Source: Acidobacteriota bacterium
GTDB lineage: Bacteria > Acidobacteriota > Blastocatellia > Pyrinomonadales > Pyrinomonadaceae
Length of the DNA: 64,000 nucleotides
Direction: 5' to 3'
Assembly (NCBI GenBank): GCA_003222895.1
Contig: QHXI01000050.1
Location: forward strand, 24,975-88,974
Part shown: one piece after another, positions 16,902-25,097 of the stretch
Position numbering within the stretch: position 1 is the stretch's first letter
Layout: every line of letters begins with the position of its first letter
The notes under the pieces: generated by a model
What the model was told of the DNA's origin: nothing
Seen by the model: the letters and a program-made list of their open reading frames with translations, nothing else
The model's database searches: none
Position numbers and translations under genes: made by a program

Positions 16902-18404
16902 ATGTTTGCCTGCATTTATGACCGAATTGTCTCTAAAACAGCTGCTACGGATTCTGAGAACGAAACTGGATTTTCGCCGCTTGTCGATCTGGCATTTACG
17001 TTTTCTCCGCTGGTTGAGCAAACCAAGGCGGACACGGTTGTGTTCGATGTTACTGGACAAGATTTGCTGTTTGGGACACACCCGAATGTTCTCGCCAATG
17101 AGTTGAATGCCCAGAACGATTCAGTGCGCAATGTCGCGGATGAAATTGCGCGTCGCGCGGCGAAACTAAATCTGAAAATTAATATCGCGATTGCGGCGAA
17201 TCCCGACGCAGCGATTCACGCCGCGCGGTGCTGTAAAGGCACGACGATTATCGACGGCGATGACGTACTGTTACATCTTGCTCCTTTGTCGATTAGAAAG
17301 TTGGATTACTCACTGGCGCGAGTTGAAGCTGACCGCGCGGAAGAAATTCAAGCGACATTCGCGCTGTGGGGTGTGTGCACGTTTGGCGATCTGGCCCGGC
17401 TACCTTTGGCCGGCGTGGCAGAACGATTGGGCCAGGATGGGGTGCGATTGCAAAAGCTTGCGCAAGGGAAGACTGATCGCCAAATACATTTGGTGCGGCC
17501 GCCAATCGGCTTTGAGCAATCGCTCGAATTAGAAGATCCGATCAGTGAACTCGAGCCGTTCTCGTTCATTCTGTCGCGTCTACTAAATCAGCTTTGCGCA
17601 AATTTGCATGAGTACGCGCTGGCCACGAATGAGTTGCGGCTGCGACTGGTCACAGAGCGATGTTTAGAGTACCGACTTCAGTCGGGTATTTCTGCTGCCA
17701 ATGAAAAAGACCCAACTGAAGTTGGTGTTCTAAACACCTGTGACCTTCACGAGCGCACAATCACTTTGCCGGTGCCGATGCGCGATCCAAAAACGCTCCT
17801 GCGTTTGCTCTTATTCGATATTGAGGCGCAACCGCCGTCTGCGCCGATCATAAAAGTCTCGATTAGCGCCCAGCCGGTGAAGCCGCGCGCGTCGCAAACC
17901 GGATTATTTATTCCGCTGGCGCCTGAGCCGGAGAAATTGGAAATCACCTTGGCGCGATTGGCGAAGTTGGTTGGCGGTGAAAATGTCGGCTCGCCGGAAA
18001 GTCTAGACGCGCACCGGCCTGATTCGTTTCGAATGAAGCGATTTAGGCTGGCGACTCAGCGAAAGAAATCACGGTCCAATCTGCAATCCGTAATTCGAAA
18101 TCCGCAATCCGTCATGGGCTTCAGAATGTTTCGACCAGCGTGGCGAGTTGATGTCGAAACTATCCAAGGGAAACCGACGCGGATTAGCGCCCGAGGACAA
18201 GCATCCACCAGGATTCGCGGACAGGTTGTTTGCGCCGCCGGGCCCTGGCGCGGGTCGGGCGACTGGTGGAGATCTGATGTGTGGGCGAGAGATGAATGGG
18301 ACGTAGCGCTGGTTGATCCTAACGCACGAGAAAGCAAAGTCATCTGTCGCATTTATCGCGATTTGACGAATGAGCAATGGTTCGTCGAAGGCATTTATGA
18401 CTGA
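16902..18404 (+). CDS. imuB: ImuB-like Y-family polymerase-related protein, N-terminally short
   Basis: ImuB is a catalytically inactive Y-family relative that links DnaE2 to the sliding clamp. The 500-residue product keeps SPLVEQTKADTVVFDVTG, the GVAERLGQDGVRLQKLAQGK helix-hairpin region and the C-terminal signature GPWRGSGDWWRSDVWARDEWDV with FVEGIYD. The N-terminus is unusual. MFACIY is followed after only about 23 residues by LVDLAFTFSPLVE, roughly 60 residues fewer than I expect for the family. The segment NLQSVIRNPQSV near 390-400 is encoded by a repeat hairpin. AGGGA precedes the ATG. It is followed by dnaE2. Confidence 0.85.
   Translation: MFACIYDRIVSKTAATDSENETGFSPLVDLAFTFSPLVEQTKADTVVFDVTGQDLLFGTHPNVLANELNAQNDSVRNVADEIARRAAKLNLKINIAIAANPDAAIHAARCCKGTTIIDGDDVLLHLAPLSIRKLDYSLARVEADRAEEIQATFALWGVCTFGDLARLPLAGVAERLGQDGVRLQKLAQGKTDRQIHLVRPPIGFEQSLELEDPISELEPFSFILSRLLNQLCANLHEYALATNELRLRLVTERCLEYRLQSGISAANEKDPTEVGVLNTCDLHERTITLPVPMRDPKTLLRLLLFDIEAQPPSAPIIKVSISAQPVKPRASQTGLFIPLAPEPEKLEITLARLAKLVGGENVGSPESLDAHRPDSFRMKRFRLATQRKKSRSNLQSVIRNPQSVMGFRMFRPAWRVDVETIQGKPTRISARGQASTRIRGQVVCAAGPWRGSGDWWRSDVWARDEWDVALVDPNARESKVICRIYRDLTNEQWFVEGIYD
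18073..18112. repeat. Degenerate tandem repeat A2 inside imuB
   Basis: The words caatctgcaatccg, taattcgaaatccg and caatccgt are read in frame as NLQSVIRNPQSV in a linker of ImuB just before its conserved C-terminal domain. Unlike most copies only one arm is evident. Confidence 0.5.
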
Positions 18405-18517
18405 AAGTCAGTAGTTAGTAGTCAGTAGTTAGTTGAAAAGGAAATGCACACTGGTATCAAAAATGAATCAAAACAAGAAGCGCAACTGCTTACTGCTCAT
18501 CGCTCACTGCCCACTTA
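18405..18517. repeat. Degenerate tandem-repeat hairpin A3 (imuB-dnaE2 junction)
   Basis: The left arm is made of gtcagtagttagta words (18407-18434). The right arm (18483-18516, ctgcttactgctcatcgctc...) is roughly its reverse complement. The element fills the imuB-dnaE2 gap and its right arm encodes residues of the variable N-terminus of DnaE2. Confidence 0.6.
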
Positions 18518-21500
18518 TATAGAACTCCATGCGCGATCAGCATTCAGTTTTCTTCGCGGCGCAGCGACGCCGGAAGAATTAATCGCTGTGTGCTCCGAAT
18601 TAAAGATGCCGGCGATGGCATTGCTTGATACTGATGGAATTTATGGCGCGGCGCGATTTCATCTGGCGGGCAAGAAGCTGAAGATCAAAGCGCACATTGG
18701 AGCGGAGATAACAGTTTCGAGTTTCAAGTTTCAAGTTTCAAGTTCGCAGCAGAGGAATGGCCATCGGAATTCAAAACTCAAAATTCACAATTCACAATCC
18801 GTATTCACCCTTCCGCTCCTCGTTCGTAATCGCGCGGGTTATCAAAACCTTTGCCGGCTGATCACCTTGATGAAGCTGCGCGTGCCGAAACATGCAAAGC
18901 CGGGCGAGTGTGCAGTGACTTTCGATGAGTTGGCGAAGTACGCGGATGGGTTGGTTTGCTTGACTGGTGCAGATGATGGGCCGTTGTTCACAAATTGTTT
19001 AGGCGCGAGCGTTGCTAGTTCAAAAGGCGGGCAGCGCCCGCCGCTAAACTTTGGCGAAGCACAACAAACAGCTGAGAGGCTTGTCGACATTTTCGGCAGA
19101 GAGAACGTCTATGCTGAGCTGCAACGTCACTTCAATCGTAATGAAGAAGTACGCAATCACGCGGTGATCGACATGGCGCGGCGCTTGAAACTTTCGTTGT
19201 TGGCGACGAATGGAGTTTATTATGCCGCGCGCGCTCAGCGGCAAGTTGCCGACGTGTTCACCTGCATTCGCAATCATGTACGCCTGGAAACCGCCGGACG
19301 ATTGCTGTCGATTAATTCAGAGCGGTTCGTGAAATCGCCGAAAGAGATGGCCGAATTGTTTGCTGATCTGCCGGAAGCGATCGCGAACACGGTCGAACTG
19401 TCTTCACGTCTGGATTTCACGCTGAAGGATCTCGGTTACGAATTTCCGAAGTATCCAGTGCCGCCGGGCGAGACGATGACTTCGTTTTTGCGCGCGCGAA
19501 CTTATGAAGGCGCGCGTTTGCGTTACGGCGGCAACGACGAATACGCGCGTGCAGAAAAACAGATCGAGCATGAATTGAAATTGATCGAGAAGTTGAAACT
19601 CGAAGGTTATTTTCTGATCGTTTGGGACATCGTCGAGTTTTGTAAGCGACAAGGAATTTTGATTCAAGGGCGTGGATCGGCGGCGAACAGCGCCGTCTGC
19701 TATTCGCTTGGAATTACCGCGGTCGATCCGGTGGGGATGGAACTTTTGTTCGAACGTTTTCTTTCCGAAGAACGTGGCGAATGGCCGGACATCGATCTCG
19801 ATCTACCCAGCGGCGATCAGCGCGAGCGCGCTATTCAATATGTTTACGAGCGCTACGGAAAACTCGGTGCGGCAATGACGGCGAACGTGATCACTTATCG
19901 CGGTCGATCGGCTGCGCGTGAAGTCGGCAAGGTGCTTGGGTTTGATGAAGAGACGCTCGGGTGTTTATCAGGCTTTGTGCATACATGGGAATGGAAAGAT
20001 CCGAAAGACACGACAGAACGTCAGTTCAAAGAAGCCGGTTTGGACTTGCGCGATCGACGCATCAAGAAATTTTTCCAGCTTTATCGCGCCGTGCAGGATC
20101 TGCCGCGTCACCTGGGCCAACATTCCGGCGGCATGGTGATTTGTCAGGGACAGCTTGATTCGGTGGTGCCGCTCGAGCCGGCGGCGATGCCGGGCCGCGT
20201 CGTCGTGCAATGGGACAAAGAAGATTGCGCCGATCTCGGAATCATCAAGGTCGATCTGCTCGGACTTGGCATGATGGCGGTGCTCGAAGAAACGATTCAA
20301 ATCATTCGCGACGATTACACGGAAGAAGTTGATCTTGCGCATCTCCCGCAAGACGACCCCGCCGTTTATTCCGCGCTGCAACAAGCCGACACGATTGGCA
20401 TGTTTCAGATTGAGAGCCGCGCACAGATGTCTTGTCTTCCGCGGCTGCGTCCAGAAAGCTTTTACGACATCGTGGTGCAGGTGGCGATCATCCGGCCTGG
20501 TCCAATCGTCGGCAACATGGTCAATCCTTATTTAGAGCGACGACTGGGGCGCGCACCGGTGAAGTACGCGCATCCGGATCTGGAGCCGGTGCTAAAGCGG
20601 ACGCTTGGCGTGCCTCTGTTTCAGGAACAACTTTTAAAGATGGCGATGATCTGCGCGAACTTCACCGGCGGGGAAGCCGAAGAGTTGCGCCGCGCGATGG
20701 GCTTCAAACGATCAGAGCAACGAATGAAAGACATTGAAAGAAAACTACGGCGCGGAATGACAGAGAAGGGAATCACGGACCGAGTACAGGATGAGATCGT
20801 GGATCAGATTGCATCGTTCGCGCTTTATGGTTTTCCCGAATCGCACGCGGCCAGCTTTGCCTTGATTGCTTACGCCAGCGCGTATCTCAAATGCCATTAC
20901 CTGGCGGCATTCACAGCGGCGACGCTCAACAATCAACCGATGGGGTTCTATCAGCCATTTACGATCATTAAAGATGCGCAGCGCCATGGATTGAAAGTTC
21001 TTCCGGTTGATGTGACGCGATCGAATTGGGAATGTGCTCTGGAAGACGGGAGTCAGGAGTCAGGAGTCAGGAGTAAGGAAGGCAGAGATCAAAGATCAGA
21101 GGTCAGAGGTCAGGAAAGCAGGGGGCAGGAGCCAGGAGCCAGGAGTTGGGGAAACACATCTGCCTCCCGACTCTCAGCTCCCGATCCCGCGCTTCGCTTG
21201 GGCTTGCTCTGTGTCAAAGGCTTGCGTGAAGAAGCGGGCCGCGCGATTGTGCGCGCGCGATCTGAGCAACCGTTTTCCAATCTCGATGATCTGCACCGGC
21301 GCGTGCCGGAGTTGAGAAAAGATGAATTGCGAAAGTTGGCGGCAGTCGGGGCTTTGAATTTTATAGAGCAGGGGGTAGGGGATAGGGGGAAGGGTGTAGA
21401 AAGAAAAACTGACTTTGCATCCGACGCTAGTGCTGTCGAATTGAATCATCACACTAGTATCTCCCAACTCCCTAACATTCATCGTCGCGATGCGCTCTGG

Positions 21501-21995
21501 CAAGTCGAACGCGTTTCGCGCGAGCCGGGGCCGTTGTATGAAACTCTCGAAGAGACTGGCGGCTCGCCGCTTCAGTCGATGAGTGTGAATGAAAGATTGA
21601 ATGCGGACTTACGCGGCACCGGCATTACGATTGGCCGCCATCCGATGGCGCATCAACGGGCGTGGCTCAATACGATGAACGTAACGCGCGCAGGTGAATT
21701 AAAAAACATGCGAAATGGAATGTGGGTGAAAGTCGCAGGTTGGGTAATCGTGCGACAACGGCCCGGGACGGCTAAAGGGTTTGTATTTTTGAGCCTCGAA
21801 GACGAAACGGGAATCGCGAACATAATCGTGACACCGCAACTTTTCGAAACCAATCGACAGCCACTCGTCAATTCCCCATTTCTGCTGATCGAAGGAGTCT
21901 TACAACATCAGGACAACGTCGTTTCAGTGAAAGCGAGACGCATCGAGCCGCTACAGATGAAAGTCGAAAGCGTCGGATCGCATGACTTTCATTAA
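18444..21995 (+). CDS. dnaE2: Error-prone DNA polymerase DnaE2 (ImuC)
   Basis: DnaE2 is the catalytic subunit of the ImuA/ImuB/DnaE2 translesion machine. The 1183-residue protein has the PHP domain (YIELHARSAFSFLRGAATPEEL), the polymerase core with GRGSAANSAVCYSLGIT and the PDIDLDLPSGDQ acidic motif, FPESHAASFALIAYASAYLK, and a C-terminal OB fold (VAGWVIVRQRPGTAKGFVFLSLED). It is longer than usual because three repeat elements add peptide: about 30 residues after GAEITV, about 45 after CALEDG and about 40 after ALNFIEQ. A fourth, GGQRPPLNF, comes from a palindrome at 19026. The N-terminus up to YIEL is also repeat-derived. All inserts keep frame and lie between conserved blocks, so the enzyme may well be functional. 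Confidence 0.93.
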   Translation: MHTGIKNESKQEAQLLTAHRSLPTYIELHARSAFSFLRGAATPEELIAVCSELKMPAMALLDTDGIYGAARFHLAGKKLKIKAHIGAEITVSSFKFQVSSSQQRNGHRNSKLKIHNSQSVFTLPLLVRNRAGYQNLCRLITLMKLRVPKHAKPGECAVTFDELAKYADGLVCLTGADDGPLFTNCLGASVASSKGGQRPPLNFGEAQQTAERLVDIFGRENVYAELQRHFNRNEEVRNHAVIDMARRLKLSLLATNGVYYAARAQRQVADVFTCIRNHVRLETAGRLLSINSERFVKSPKEMAELFADLPEAIANTVELSSRLDFTLKDLGYEFPKYPVPPGETMTSFLRARTYEGARLRYGGNDEYARAEKQIEHELKLIEKLKLEGYFLIVWDIVEFCKRQGILIQGRGSAANSAVCYSLGITAVDPVGMELLFERFLSEERGEWPDIDLDLPSGDQRERAIQYVYERYGKLGAAMTANVITYRGRSAAREVGKVLGFDEETLGCLSGFVHTWEWKDPKDTTERQFKEAGLDLRDRRIKKFFQLYRAVQDLPRHLGQHSGGMVICQGQLDSVVPLEPAAMPGRVVVQWDKEDCADLGIIKVDLLGLGMMAVLEETIQIIRDDYTEEVDLAHLPQDDPAVYSALQQADTIGMFQIESRAQMSCLPRLRPESFYDIVVQVAIIRPGPIVGNMVNPYLERRLGRAPVKYAHPDLEPVLKRTLGVPLFQEQLLKMAMICANFTGGEAEELRRAMGFKRSEQRMKDIERKLRRGMTEKGITDRVQDEIVDQIASFALYGFPESHAASFALIAYASAYLKCHYLAAFTAATLNNQPMGFYQPFTIIKDAQRHGLKVLPVDVTRSNWECALEDGSQESGVRSKEGRDQRSEVRGQESRGQEPGARSWGNTSASRLSAPDPALRLGLLCVKGLREEAGRAIVRARSEQPFSNLDDLHRRVPELRKDELRKLAAVGALNFIEQGVGDRGKGVERKTDFASDASAVELNHHTSISQLPNIHRRDALWQVERVSREPGPLYETLEETGGSPLQSMSVNERLNADLRGTGITIGRHPMAHQRAWLNTMNVTRAGELKNMRNGMWVKVAGWVIVRQRPGTAKGFVFLSLEDETGIANIIVTPQLFETNRQPLVNSPFLLIEGVLQHQDNVVSVKARRIEPLQMKVESVGSHDFH
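18714..18802. repeat. Degenerate tandem-repeat hairpin A4 inside dnaE2
   Basis: Left arm gtttcgagtttcaagtttca... (four near-identical words), right arm ttcaaaactcaaaattcaca... roughly complementary. It is translated as SSFKFQVSSSQQ...KLKIHNSQS inside the PHP domain, between GAEITV and LPLLVRN. Confidence 0.65.
19026..19042. repeat. GGCGGGC-type palindrome inside dnaE2
   Basis: A perfect 7-bp stem with a 3-base loop (ggcgggc agc gcccgcc) followed by gctaaac is read as GGQRPPLN. A relative, ggcgggcagtagctcgcctctaaac-like, occurs after the dnaE2 stop near 22008. Confidence 0.5.
21047..21187. repeat. Degenerate tandem-repeat hairpin A5 inside dnaE2
   Basis: Left arm of gagtcag and ggtcagag words, then gagccag words, with a right arm ctcccgactctcagctcccg. 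It is translated as SQESGVRSKEG...QEPGARSW, about 45 residues absent from the family consensus as I know it. Confidence 0.65.
21366..21476. repeat. Degenerate tandem-repeat hairpin A6 inside dnaE2
   Basis: Left arm ggggtaggggataggggg, right arm ctcccaactccctaac. It is read as EQGVGDRGKGVERK...TSISQLPNI between the helix-hairpin region (AAVGALN) and HRRDALWQVER. Confidence 0.6.
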
Positions 21996-22030
21996 CGGAA
22001 GCCGGCGGGCAGTAGCTCGCCTCTAAACGA

Positions 22031-22055
22031 ACAAAAAGGCGGGCCGAGGCCCGCC
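22031..22055 (-). terminator. Rho-independent terminator for the TPR gene
   Basis: Read on the minus strand, ggcgggcc / ggcccgcc forms an 8-bp perfect palindrome (22038-22055) followed by TTTTTGTTC, 27 bases beyond the TPR stop. It lies between convergent dnaE2 and the TPR gene. The same palindrome also belongs to the GGCGGGC repeat family. Confidence 0.65.
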
Positions 22056-22081
22056 ATCTCAACAATCCGATTATGAATAAA

Positions 22082-23380
22082 TTACGGACGCTTACGTGTC
22101 GGCGGCTTAGCTGGGGTCTTTACAGGAACGACGTTCTCTGTGTTCTTCATTTCAGCCAGAATCGCCTTGGCGTCATTCTTGAACTTATGGTCATCCGGGG
22201 CCTTGTCGACGAAGTGCTGGAAATAATTAGCCGCTTCCTGATACTTGGCTTTGTCACCGGTACTGTATAGCGCGAGTCCGGCGCCCAGGTTCGCGTCGGG
22301 ATTGTCAGGGTTCGCGGCCAGAATTTTCTGGTATTCGGCGAACGCTTTGTCGCCGGCGCCGGCATCAAGCAGCATCTGCGCTAGATCAAGCTGGGCCTTT
22401 GATTTCTTGGCCGGATCTGTTTCCGCCGCAATGTATTCCTGGAAAGCAGTTGCACCGGCATCGGCCTGCGTCGGATCAACCTTGCTCACGTACAGACGCA
22501 TCGCTTCGGCTCTGGCCGACAGCGCGAAATACTTGTTAGTCGTCTGCTGTTTCTGCTCGTTTGGATCAGTCGGTGTTGCTTGCTTCTTGACCATTTCAAC
22601 CGCCTGATTTGCACTATCGGCCGCGGCTTTGAAATCAGCCTTCGCCGCGTCGACTCCCGACGCCTTTGCGGCATCGTCCTTTGACTGAATTGCCGCGTTG
22701 TATTTGTCGACCGCGCGCGCGCGTAATGCAGCGGATTTATTTGTGAGTAGAGAAGAAATACCCGGGTGTTGAGGATCGACCGTCAAGCCTGAGTCATATT
22801 GCTTGATTGCCTCGTCATAGTTCTTAGCCATCAACGCGGCGTTGCCGTTCTTGAAAGCGTCAGCGACTACCTGATTAGAGTTCTCGATCTTCTTATTCTC
22901 GGTCTCGATCTCCACGTTCTTCTTCGCCATCTCGGCGGCTTTCGCTTTGTCGGCTGCACTATCGCCGCCGGCCTTTGCTGGCCCGCCGCTGTTGGCCGCG
23001 GCAATAGCCTCGTCGCGCGTCAGTTTCCGCCCATTACCGGGACCGACAGTGAGATCTATGGGAACATCACGACCAGCCTTCACGCCGCCCTGAGCCATTG
23101 GCCCGGCGCCGGGCGCGCTAACGGCGACGACGTATGTGCCGACGTACGGTAGACCGGCAAAGATCCACTCGCCCTTCTTATCGGACTTGGTGTGAAAATC
23201 ACCCCCTACATCGGTTCGATATACATCGATGATTGCATTGGCGACCGGCGTAGCATTTCCATCAGCACCCATTAACTTCACACTGCCGCGAAGCTGACCC
23301 GTCTGAGCTGACGCGACCGACGCGCTAAAAAGCAAAACTGCCAGGGCGAGTATTGAGACGATCAAATAATGACGACGCAT
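22082..23380 (-). CDS. Exported carboxypeptidase-regulatory-like and TPR protein
   Basis: The ATG at 23380 follows GGAGGAA and is preferred to the ORF-track start at 23497. The 432-residue protein begins with a signal peptide (YLIVSILALAVLLFSASVASAQ). A carboxypeptidase-regulatory-like beta domain follows (LRGSVKLMGADGNATPVANAIIDVYRTD...GTYVVAVSAPG). Next come an Ala/Lys/Glu-rich, probably helical stretch and several TPR units (NGNAALMAKNYDEAIKQYDSGLTVDPQHP; ADANLGAGLALYSTGD-like). The tail is basic and Pro-rich. A periplasmic scaffold or assembly factor is likely; no specific substrate can be read. A second protein of the same plan is at 61952. Confidence 0.75.
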   Translation of the reverse strand: MRRHYLIVSILALAVLLFSASVASAQTGQLRGSVKLMGADGNATPVANAIIDVYRTDVGGDFHTKSDKKGEWIFAGLPYVGTYVVAVSAPGAGPMAQGGVKAGRDVPIDLTVGPGNGRKLTRDEAIAAANSGGPAKAGGDSAADKAKAAEMAKKNVEIETENKKIENSNQVVADAFKNGNAALMAKNYDEAIKQYDSGLTVDPQHPGISSLLTNKSAALRARAVDKYNAAIQSKDDAAKASGVDAAKADFKAAADSANQAVEMVKKQATPTDPNEQKQQTTNKYFALSARAEAMRLYVSKVDPTQADAGATAFQEYIAAETDPAKKSKAQLDLAQMLLDAGAGDKAFAEYQKILAANPDNPDANLGAGLALYSTGDKAKYQEAANYFQHFVDKAPDDHKFKNDAKAILAEMKNTENVVPVKTPAKPPTRKRP

Positions 23381-23489
23381 TGTATTCCTCCAAAAGTGTG
23401 GCTCAGTCGGGCCCGCAATAAGATGCGATGCGCTAACAGTAAGTTGTAGCTTTGAACCGGCTTTAAGGTAATCACCGCGCCGACCAGTG

Positions 23490-24239
23490 TCAAGCATACG
23501 GAATCGGGTCTTTCATGCCGGCTTCAGCAAAGGCGCGCAAACGCAGCGCGCACGAATCGCACCGGCCGCAAGCGCGCTCTTCCGCTTGATAGCATGACCA
23601 GGTTAAGTGTAAAGGCGCACCCAATTCAACGCCTCGTTTTACTATTTCTGATTTACGCAGAGATATGACGGGCGTCACAATTTCGATTCGGGTTTCGGGT
23701 TTCGTGCCAGTGTCAATGGTGCGCTGAAAAGCTGCGTAAAACTCAGGCCGGCAATCTGGATAGCCGGAGGAATCTTCCGCGACGGCGCCGATGTAAATCC
23801 GCTGCGCGCCAATCACCTCGGCCCAGCTAGCGGCGATCGAAAGCAGATGTGAATTGCGAAAAGGAACGTAACTGGTTGGGATTCCGCGCGAATTCAGGTT
23901 GGCTTCCGCGACTTCGATTGTTTGATCGGTTAACGATGAGCCGCCGATTTGTTTAAGGTATTCAATCGAAGCAACCAACTGTCTGGCGACGCCGTAGTGG
24001 TCAGCCAGGTCTTCGAACGCACGCCGCTCACGGGCTTCGGTTCGTTGTGCATACGAGATATGAAGGAACGCGAGTTCTTCGTTCTCTTCCTTCGCGATCG
24101 CCGCGGTGACGCAGGAGTCCATGCCGCCGGAAACCAGGCAGACGGCTAACGATGAACGATGAAGTCGGAACGATGAATTCCGTTCAACTTCAGGTTCTTC
24201 GATGGCGGCTTCGTTACTCCCACCCATTTTTCCACTCAC
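23490..24239 (-). CDS. queC: 7-cyano-7-deazaguanine synthase QueC
   Basis: QueC converts 7-carboxy-7-deazaguanine to preQ0 in queuosine synthesis using ATP. The core shows the PP-loop SGGMDS at about 38-43 and the C-terminal zinc site CYQAEERACGRCDSC with four cysteines. The ORF track gives 249 residues. The first 31 (MSGKMGGSNEAAIEEPE...) precede the conserved start AVCLVSGG and are encoded by a repeat hairpin, so they are either a tolerated extension or untranslated. It follows queE with a 48-base gap and is probably co-transcribed. Confidence 0.94.
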   Translation of the reverse strand: MSGKMGGSNEAAIEEPEVERNSSFRLHRSSLAVCLVSGGMDSCVTAAIAKEENEELAFLHISYAQRTEARERRAFEDLADHYGVARQLVASIEYLKQIGGSSLTDQTIEVAEANLNSRGIPTSYVPFRNSHLLSIAASWAEVIGAQRIYIGAVAEDSSGYPDCRPEFYAAFQRTIDTGTKPETRIEIVTPVISLRKSEIVKRGVELGAPLHLTWSCYQAEERACGRCDSCALRLRAFAEAGMKDPIPYA

Positions 24240-24284
24240 TCCCGCAGGCGCCGTTCATAGTTCATCATTCTGCATTCATAGTTG
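24144..24284. repeat. Degenerate tandem-repeat hairpin A7 at the queC start
   Basis: Left arm gatgaacgatgaagtcggaacgatgaa (24144-24181), right arm gttcatagttcatcattctgc (24253-24284), roughly complementary. It covers the queE-queC gap and the N-terminal extension of QueC. Confidence 0.55.
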
Positions 24285-24287
24285 TCT

Positions 24288-24932
24288 TTACACGCCGTGC
24301 ACGTCCGGGCCCCAGATATATTTATGAAGCTGCAGTTGCATGCGAACGTTGAGGCCGCTTGCCGTGATCCAGTTCGCCAGCTCTTGCAATTCGATCAAGC
24401 CCCACGCCGGGGAAATCAAAATCGCCTTGGTGCTATGTTCCAGGTCGTATTCCGCAATCGTCTTTCTCGCGAATTCCCAATCACCGCGATCGGCCACGAC
24501 GAACTTAACTTCATCGTGATCGGGCCGCAGCCGCTCGAGATTGCTTAAATCATTTCGTTCCGCTTCACCCGACGCCGGACACTTAATATCGAGGATGATC
24601 TTCGCGCGCGGATCGATTTCAGCGGTTGATACATAGCCTCCAGTTTCGATCAGCACTTCGTATCCTTCATCGCACAAGTACCGGATCAAATCGAACGCCT
24701 CGTGTTGGGCCAACGGCTCGCCCCCGGTGACTTGGACCAGCCTGCAATCAAACCTCCGCACGCGATCCATAATCGCCTCGATCGTGAAATGCTCGCCGCC
24801 GGTGAAGGTGTATTCACTGTCGCACCACGTGCAGCGCATCGGGCAACCCGTCAATCTAATGAACGAGCACGGCCGCCCGGCATGCGTCGATTCTCCCTGA
24901 ATCGAATGAAAAATTTCGGTAACGCGCAGCAC
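24288..24932 (-). CDS. queE: 7-carboxy-7-deazaguanine synthase QueE (radical SAM)
   Basis: QueE is the radical SAM enzyme that rearranges 6-carboxytetrahydropterin to 7-carboxy-7-deazaguanine. The 214-residue product has FHSIQGEST, the cluster motif CPMRCTWC (C-x3-C-x2-C) and the TGGEPLAQ glycine-rich SAM site. The length is typical. QueD and QueF are not in the window. No preQ1 riboswitch could be recognised upstream. Confidence 0.95.
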   Translation of the reverse strand: MLRVTEIFHSIQGESTHAGRPCSFIRLTGCPMRCTWCDSEYTFTGGEHFTIEAIMDRVRRFDCRLVQVTGGEPLAQHEAFDLIRYLCDEGYEVLIETGGYVSTAEIDPRAKIILDIKCPASGEAERNDLSNLERLRPDHDEVKFVVADRGDWEFARKTIAEYDLEHSTKAILISPAWGLIELQELANWITASGLNVRMQLQLHKYIWGPDVHGV

Positions 24933-25097
24933 GACACGATTTTAGATAGTACGGTTGCGATTGTCGATTGACGGAAAAATCGGCTTTTTCTCAGGCAGGT
25001 GAGCATCCGGCCGATCGTCGCTTCTCATCAAACTCTGCGGTTTCATTTGCTAATCGACGCGCGGAGATCGTGATAGCATAGCGACGCATAAACTGAG

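Noticed and set aside
24933-25097. Possible preQ1 riboswitch before queE
   Set aside because: I could not find the conserved preQ1-I aptamer core in the leader; only an A/T-rich gaaaaatcggctttttc palindrome is present.
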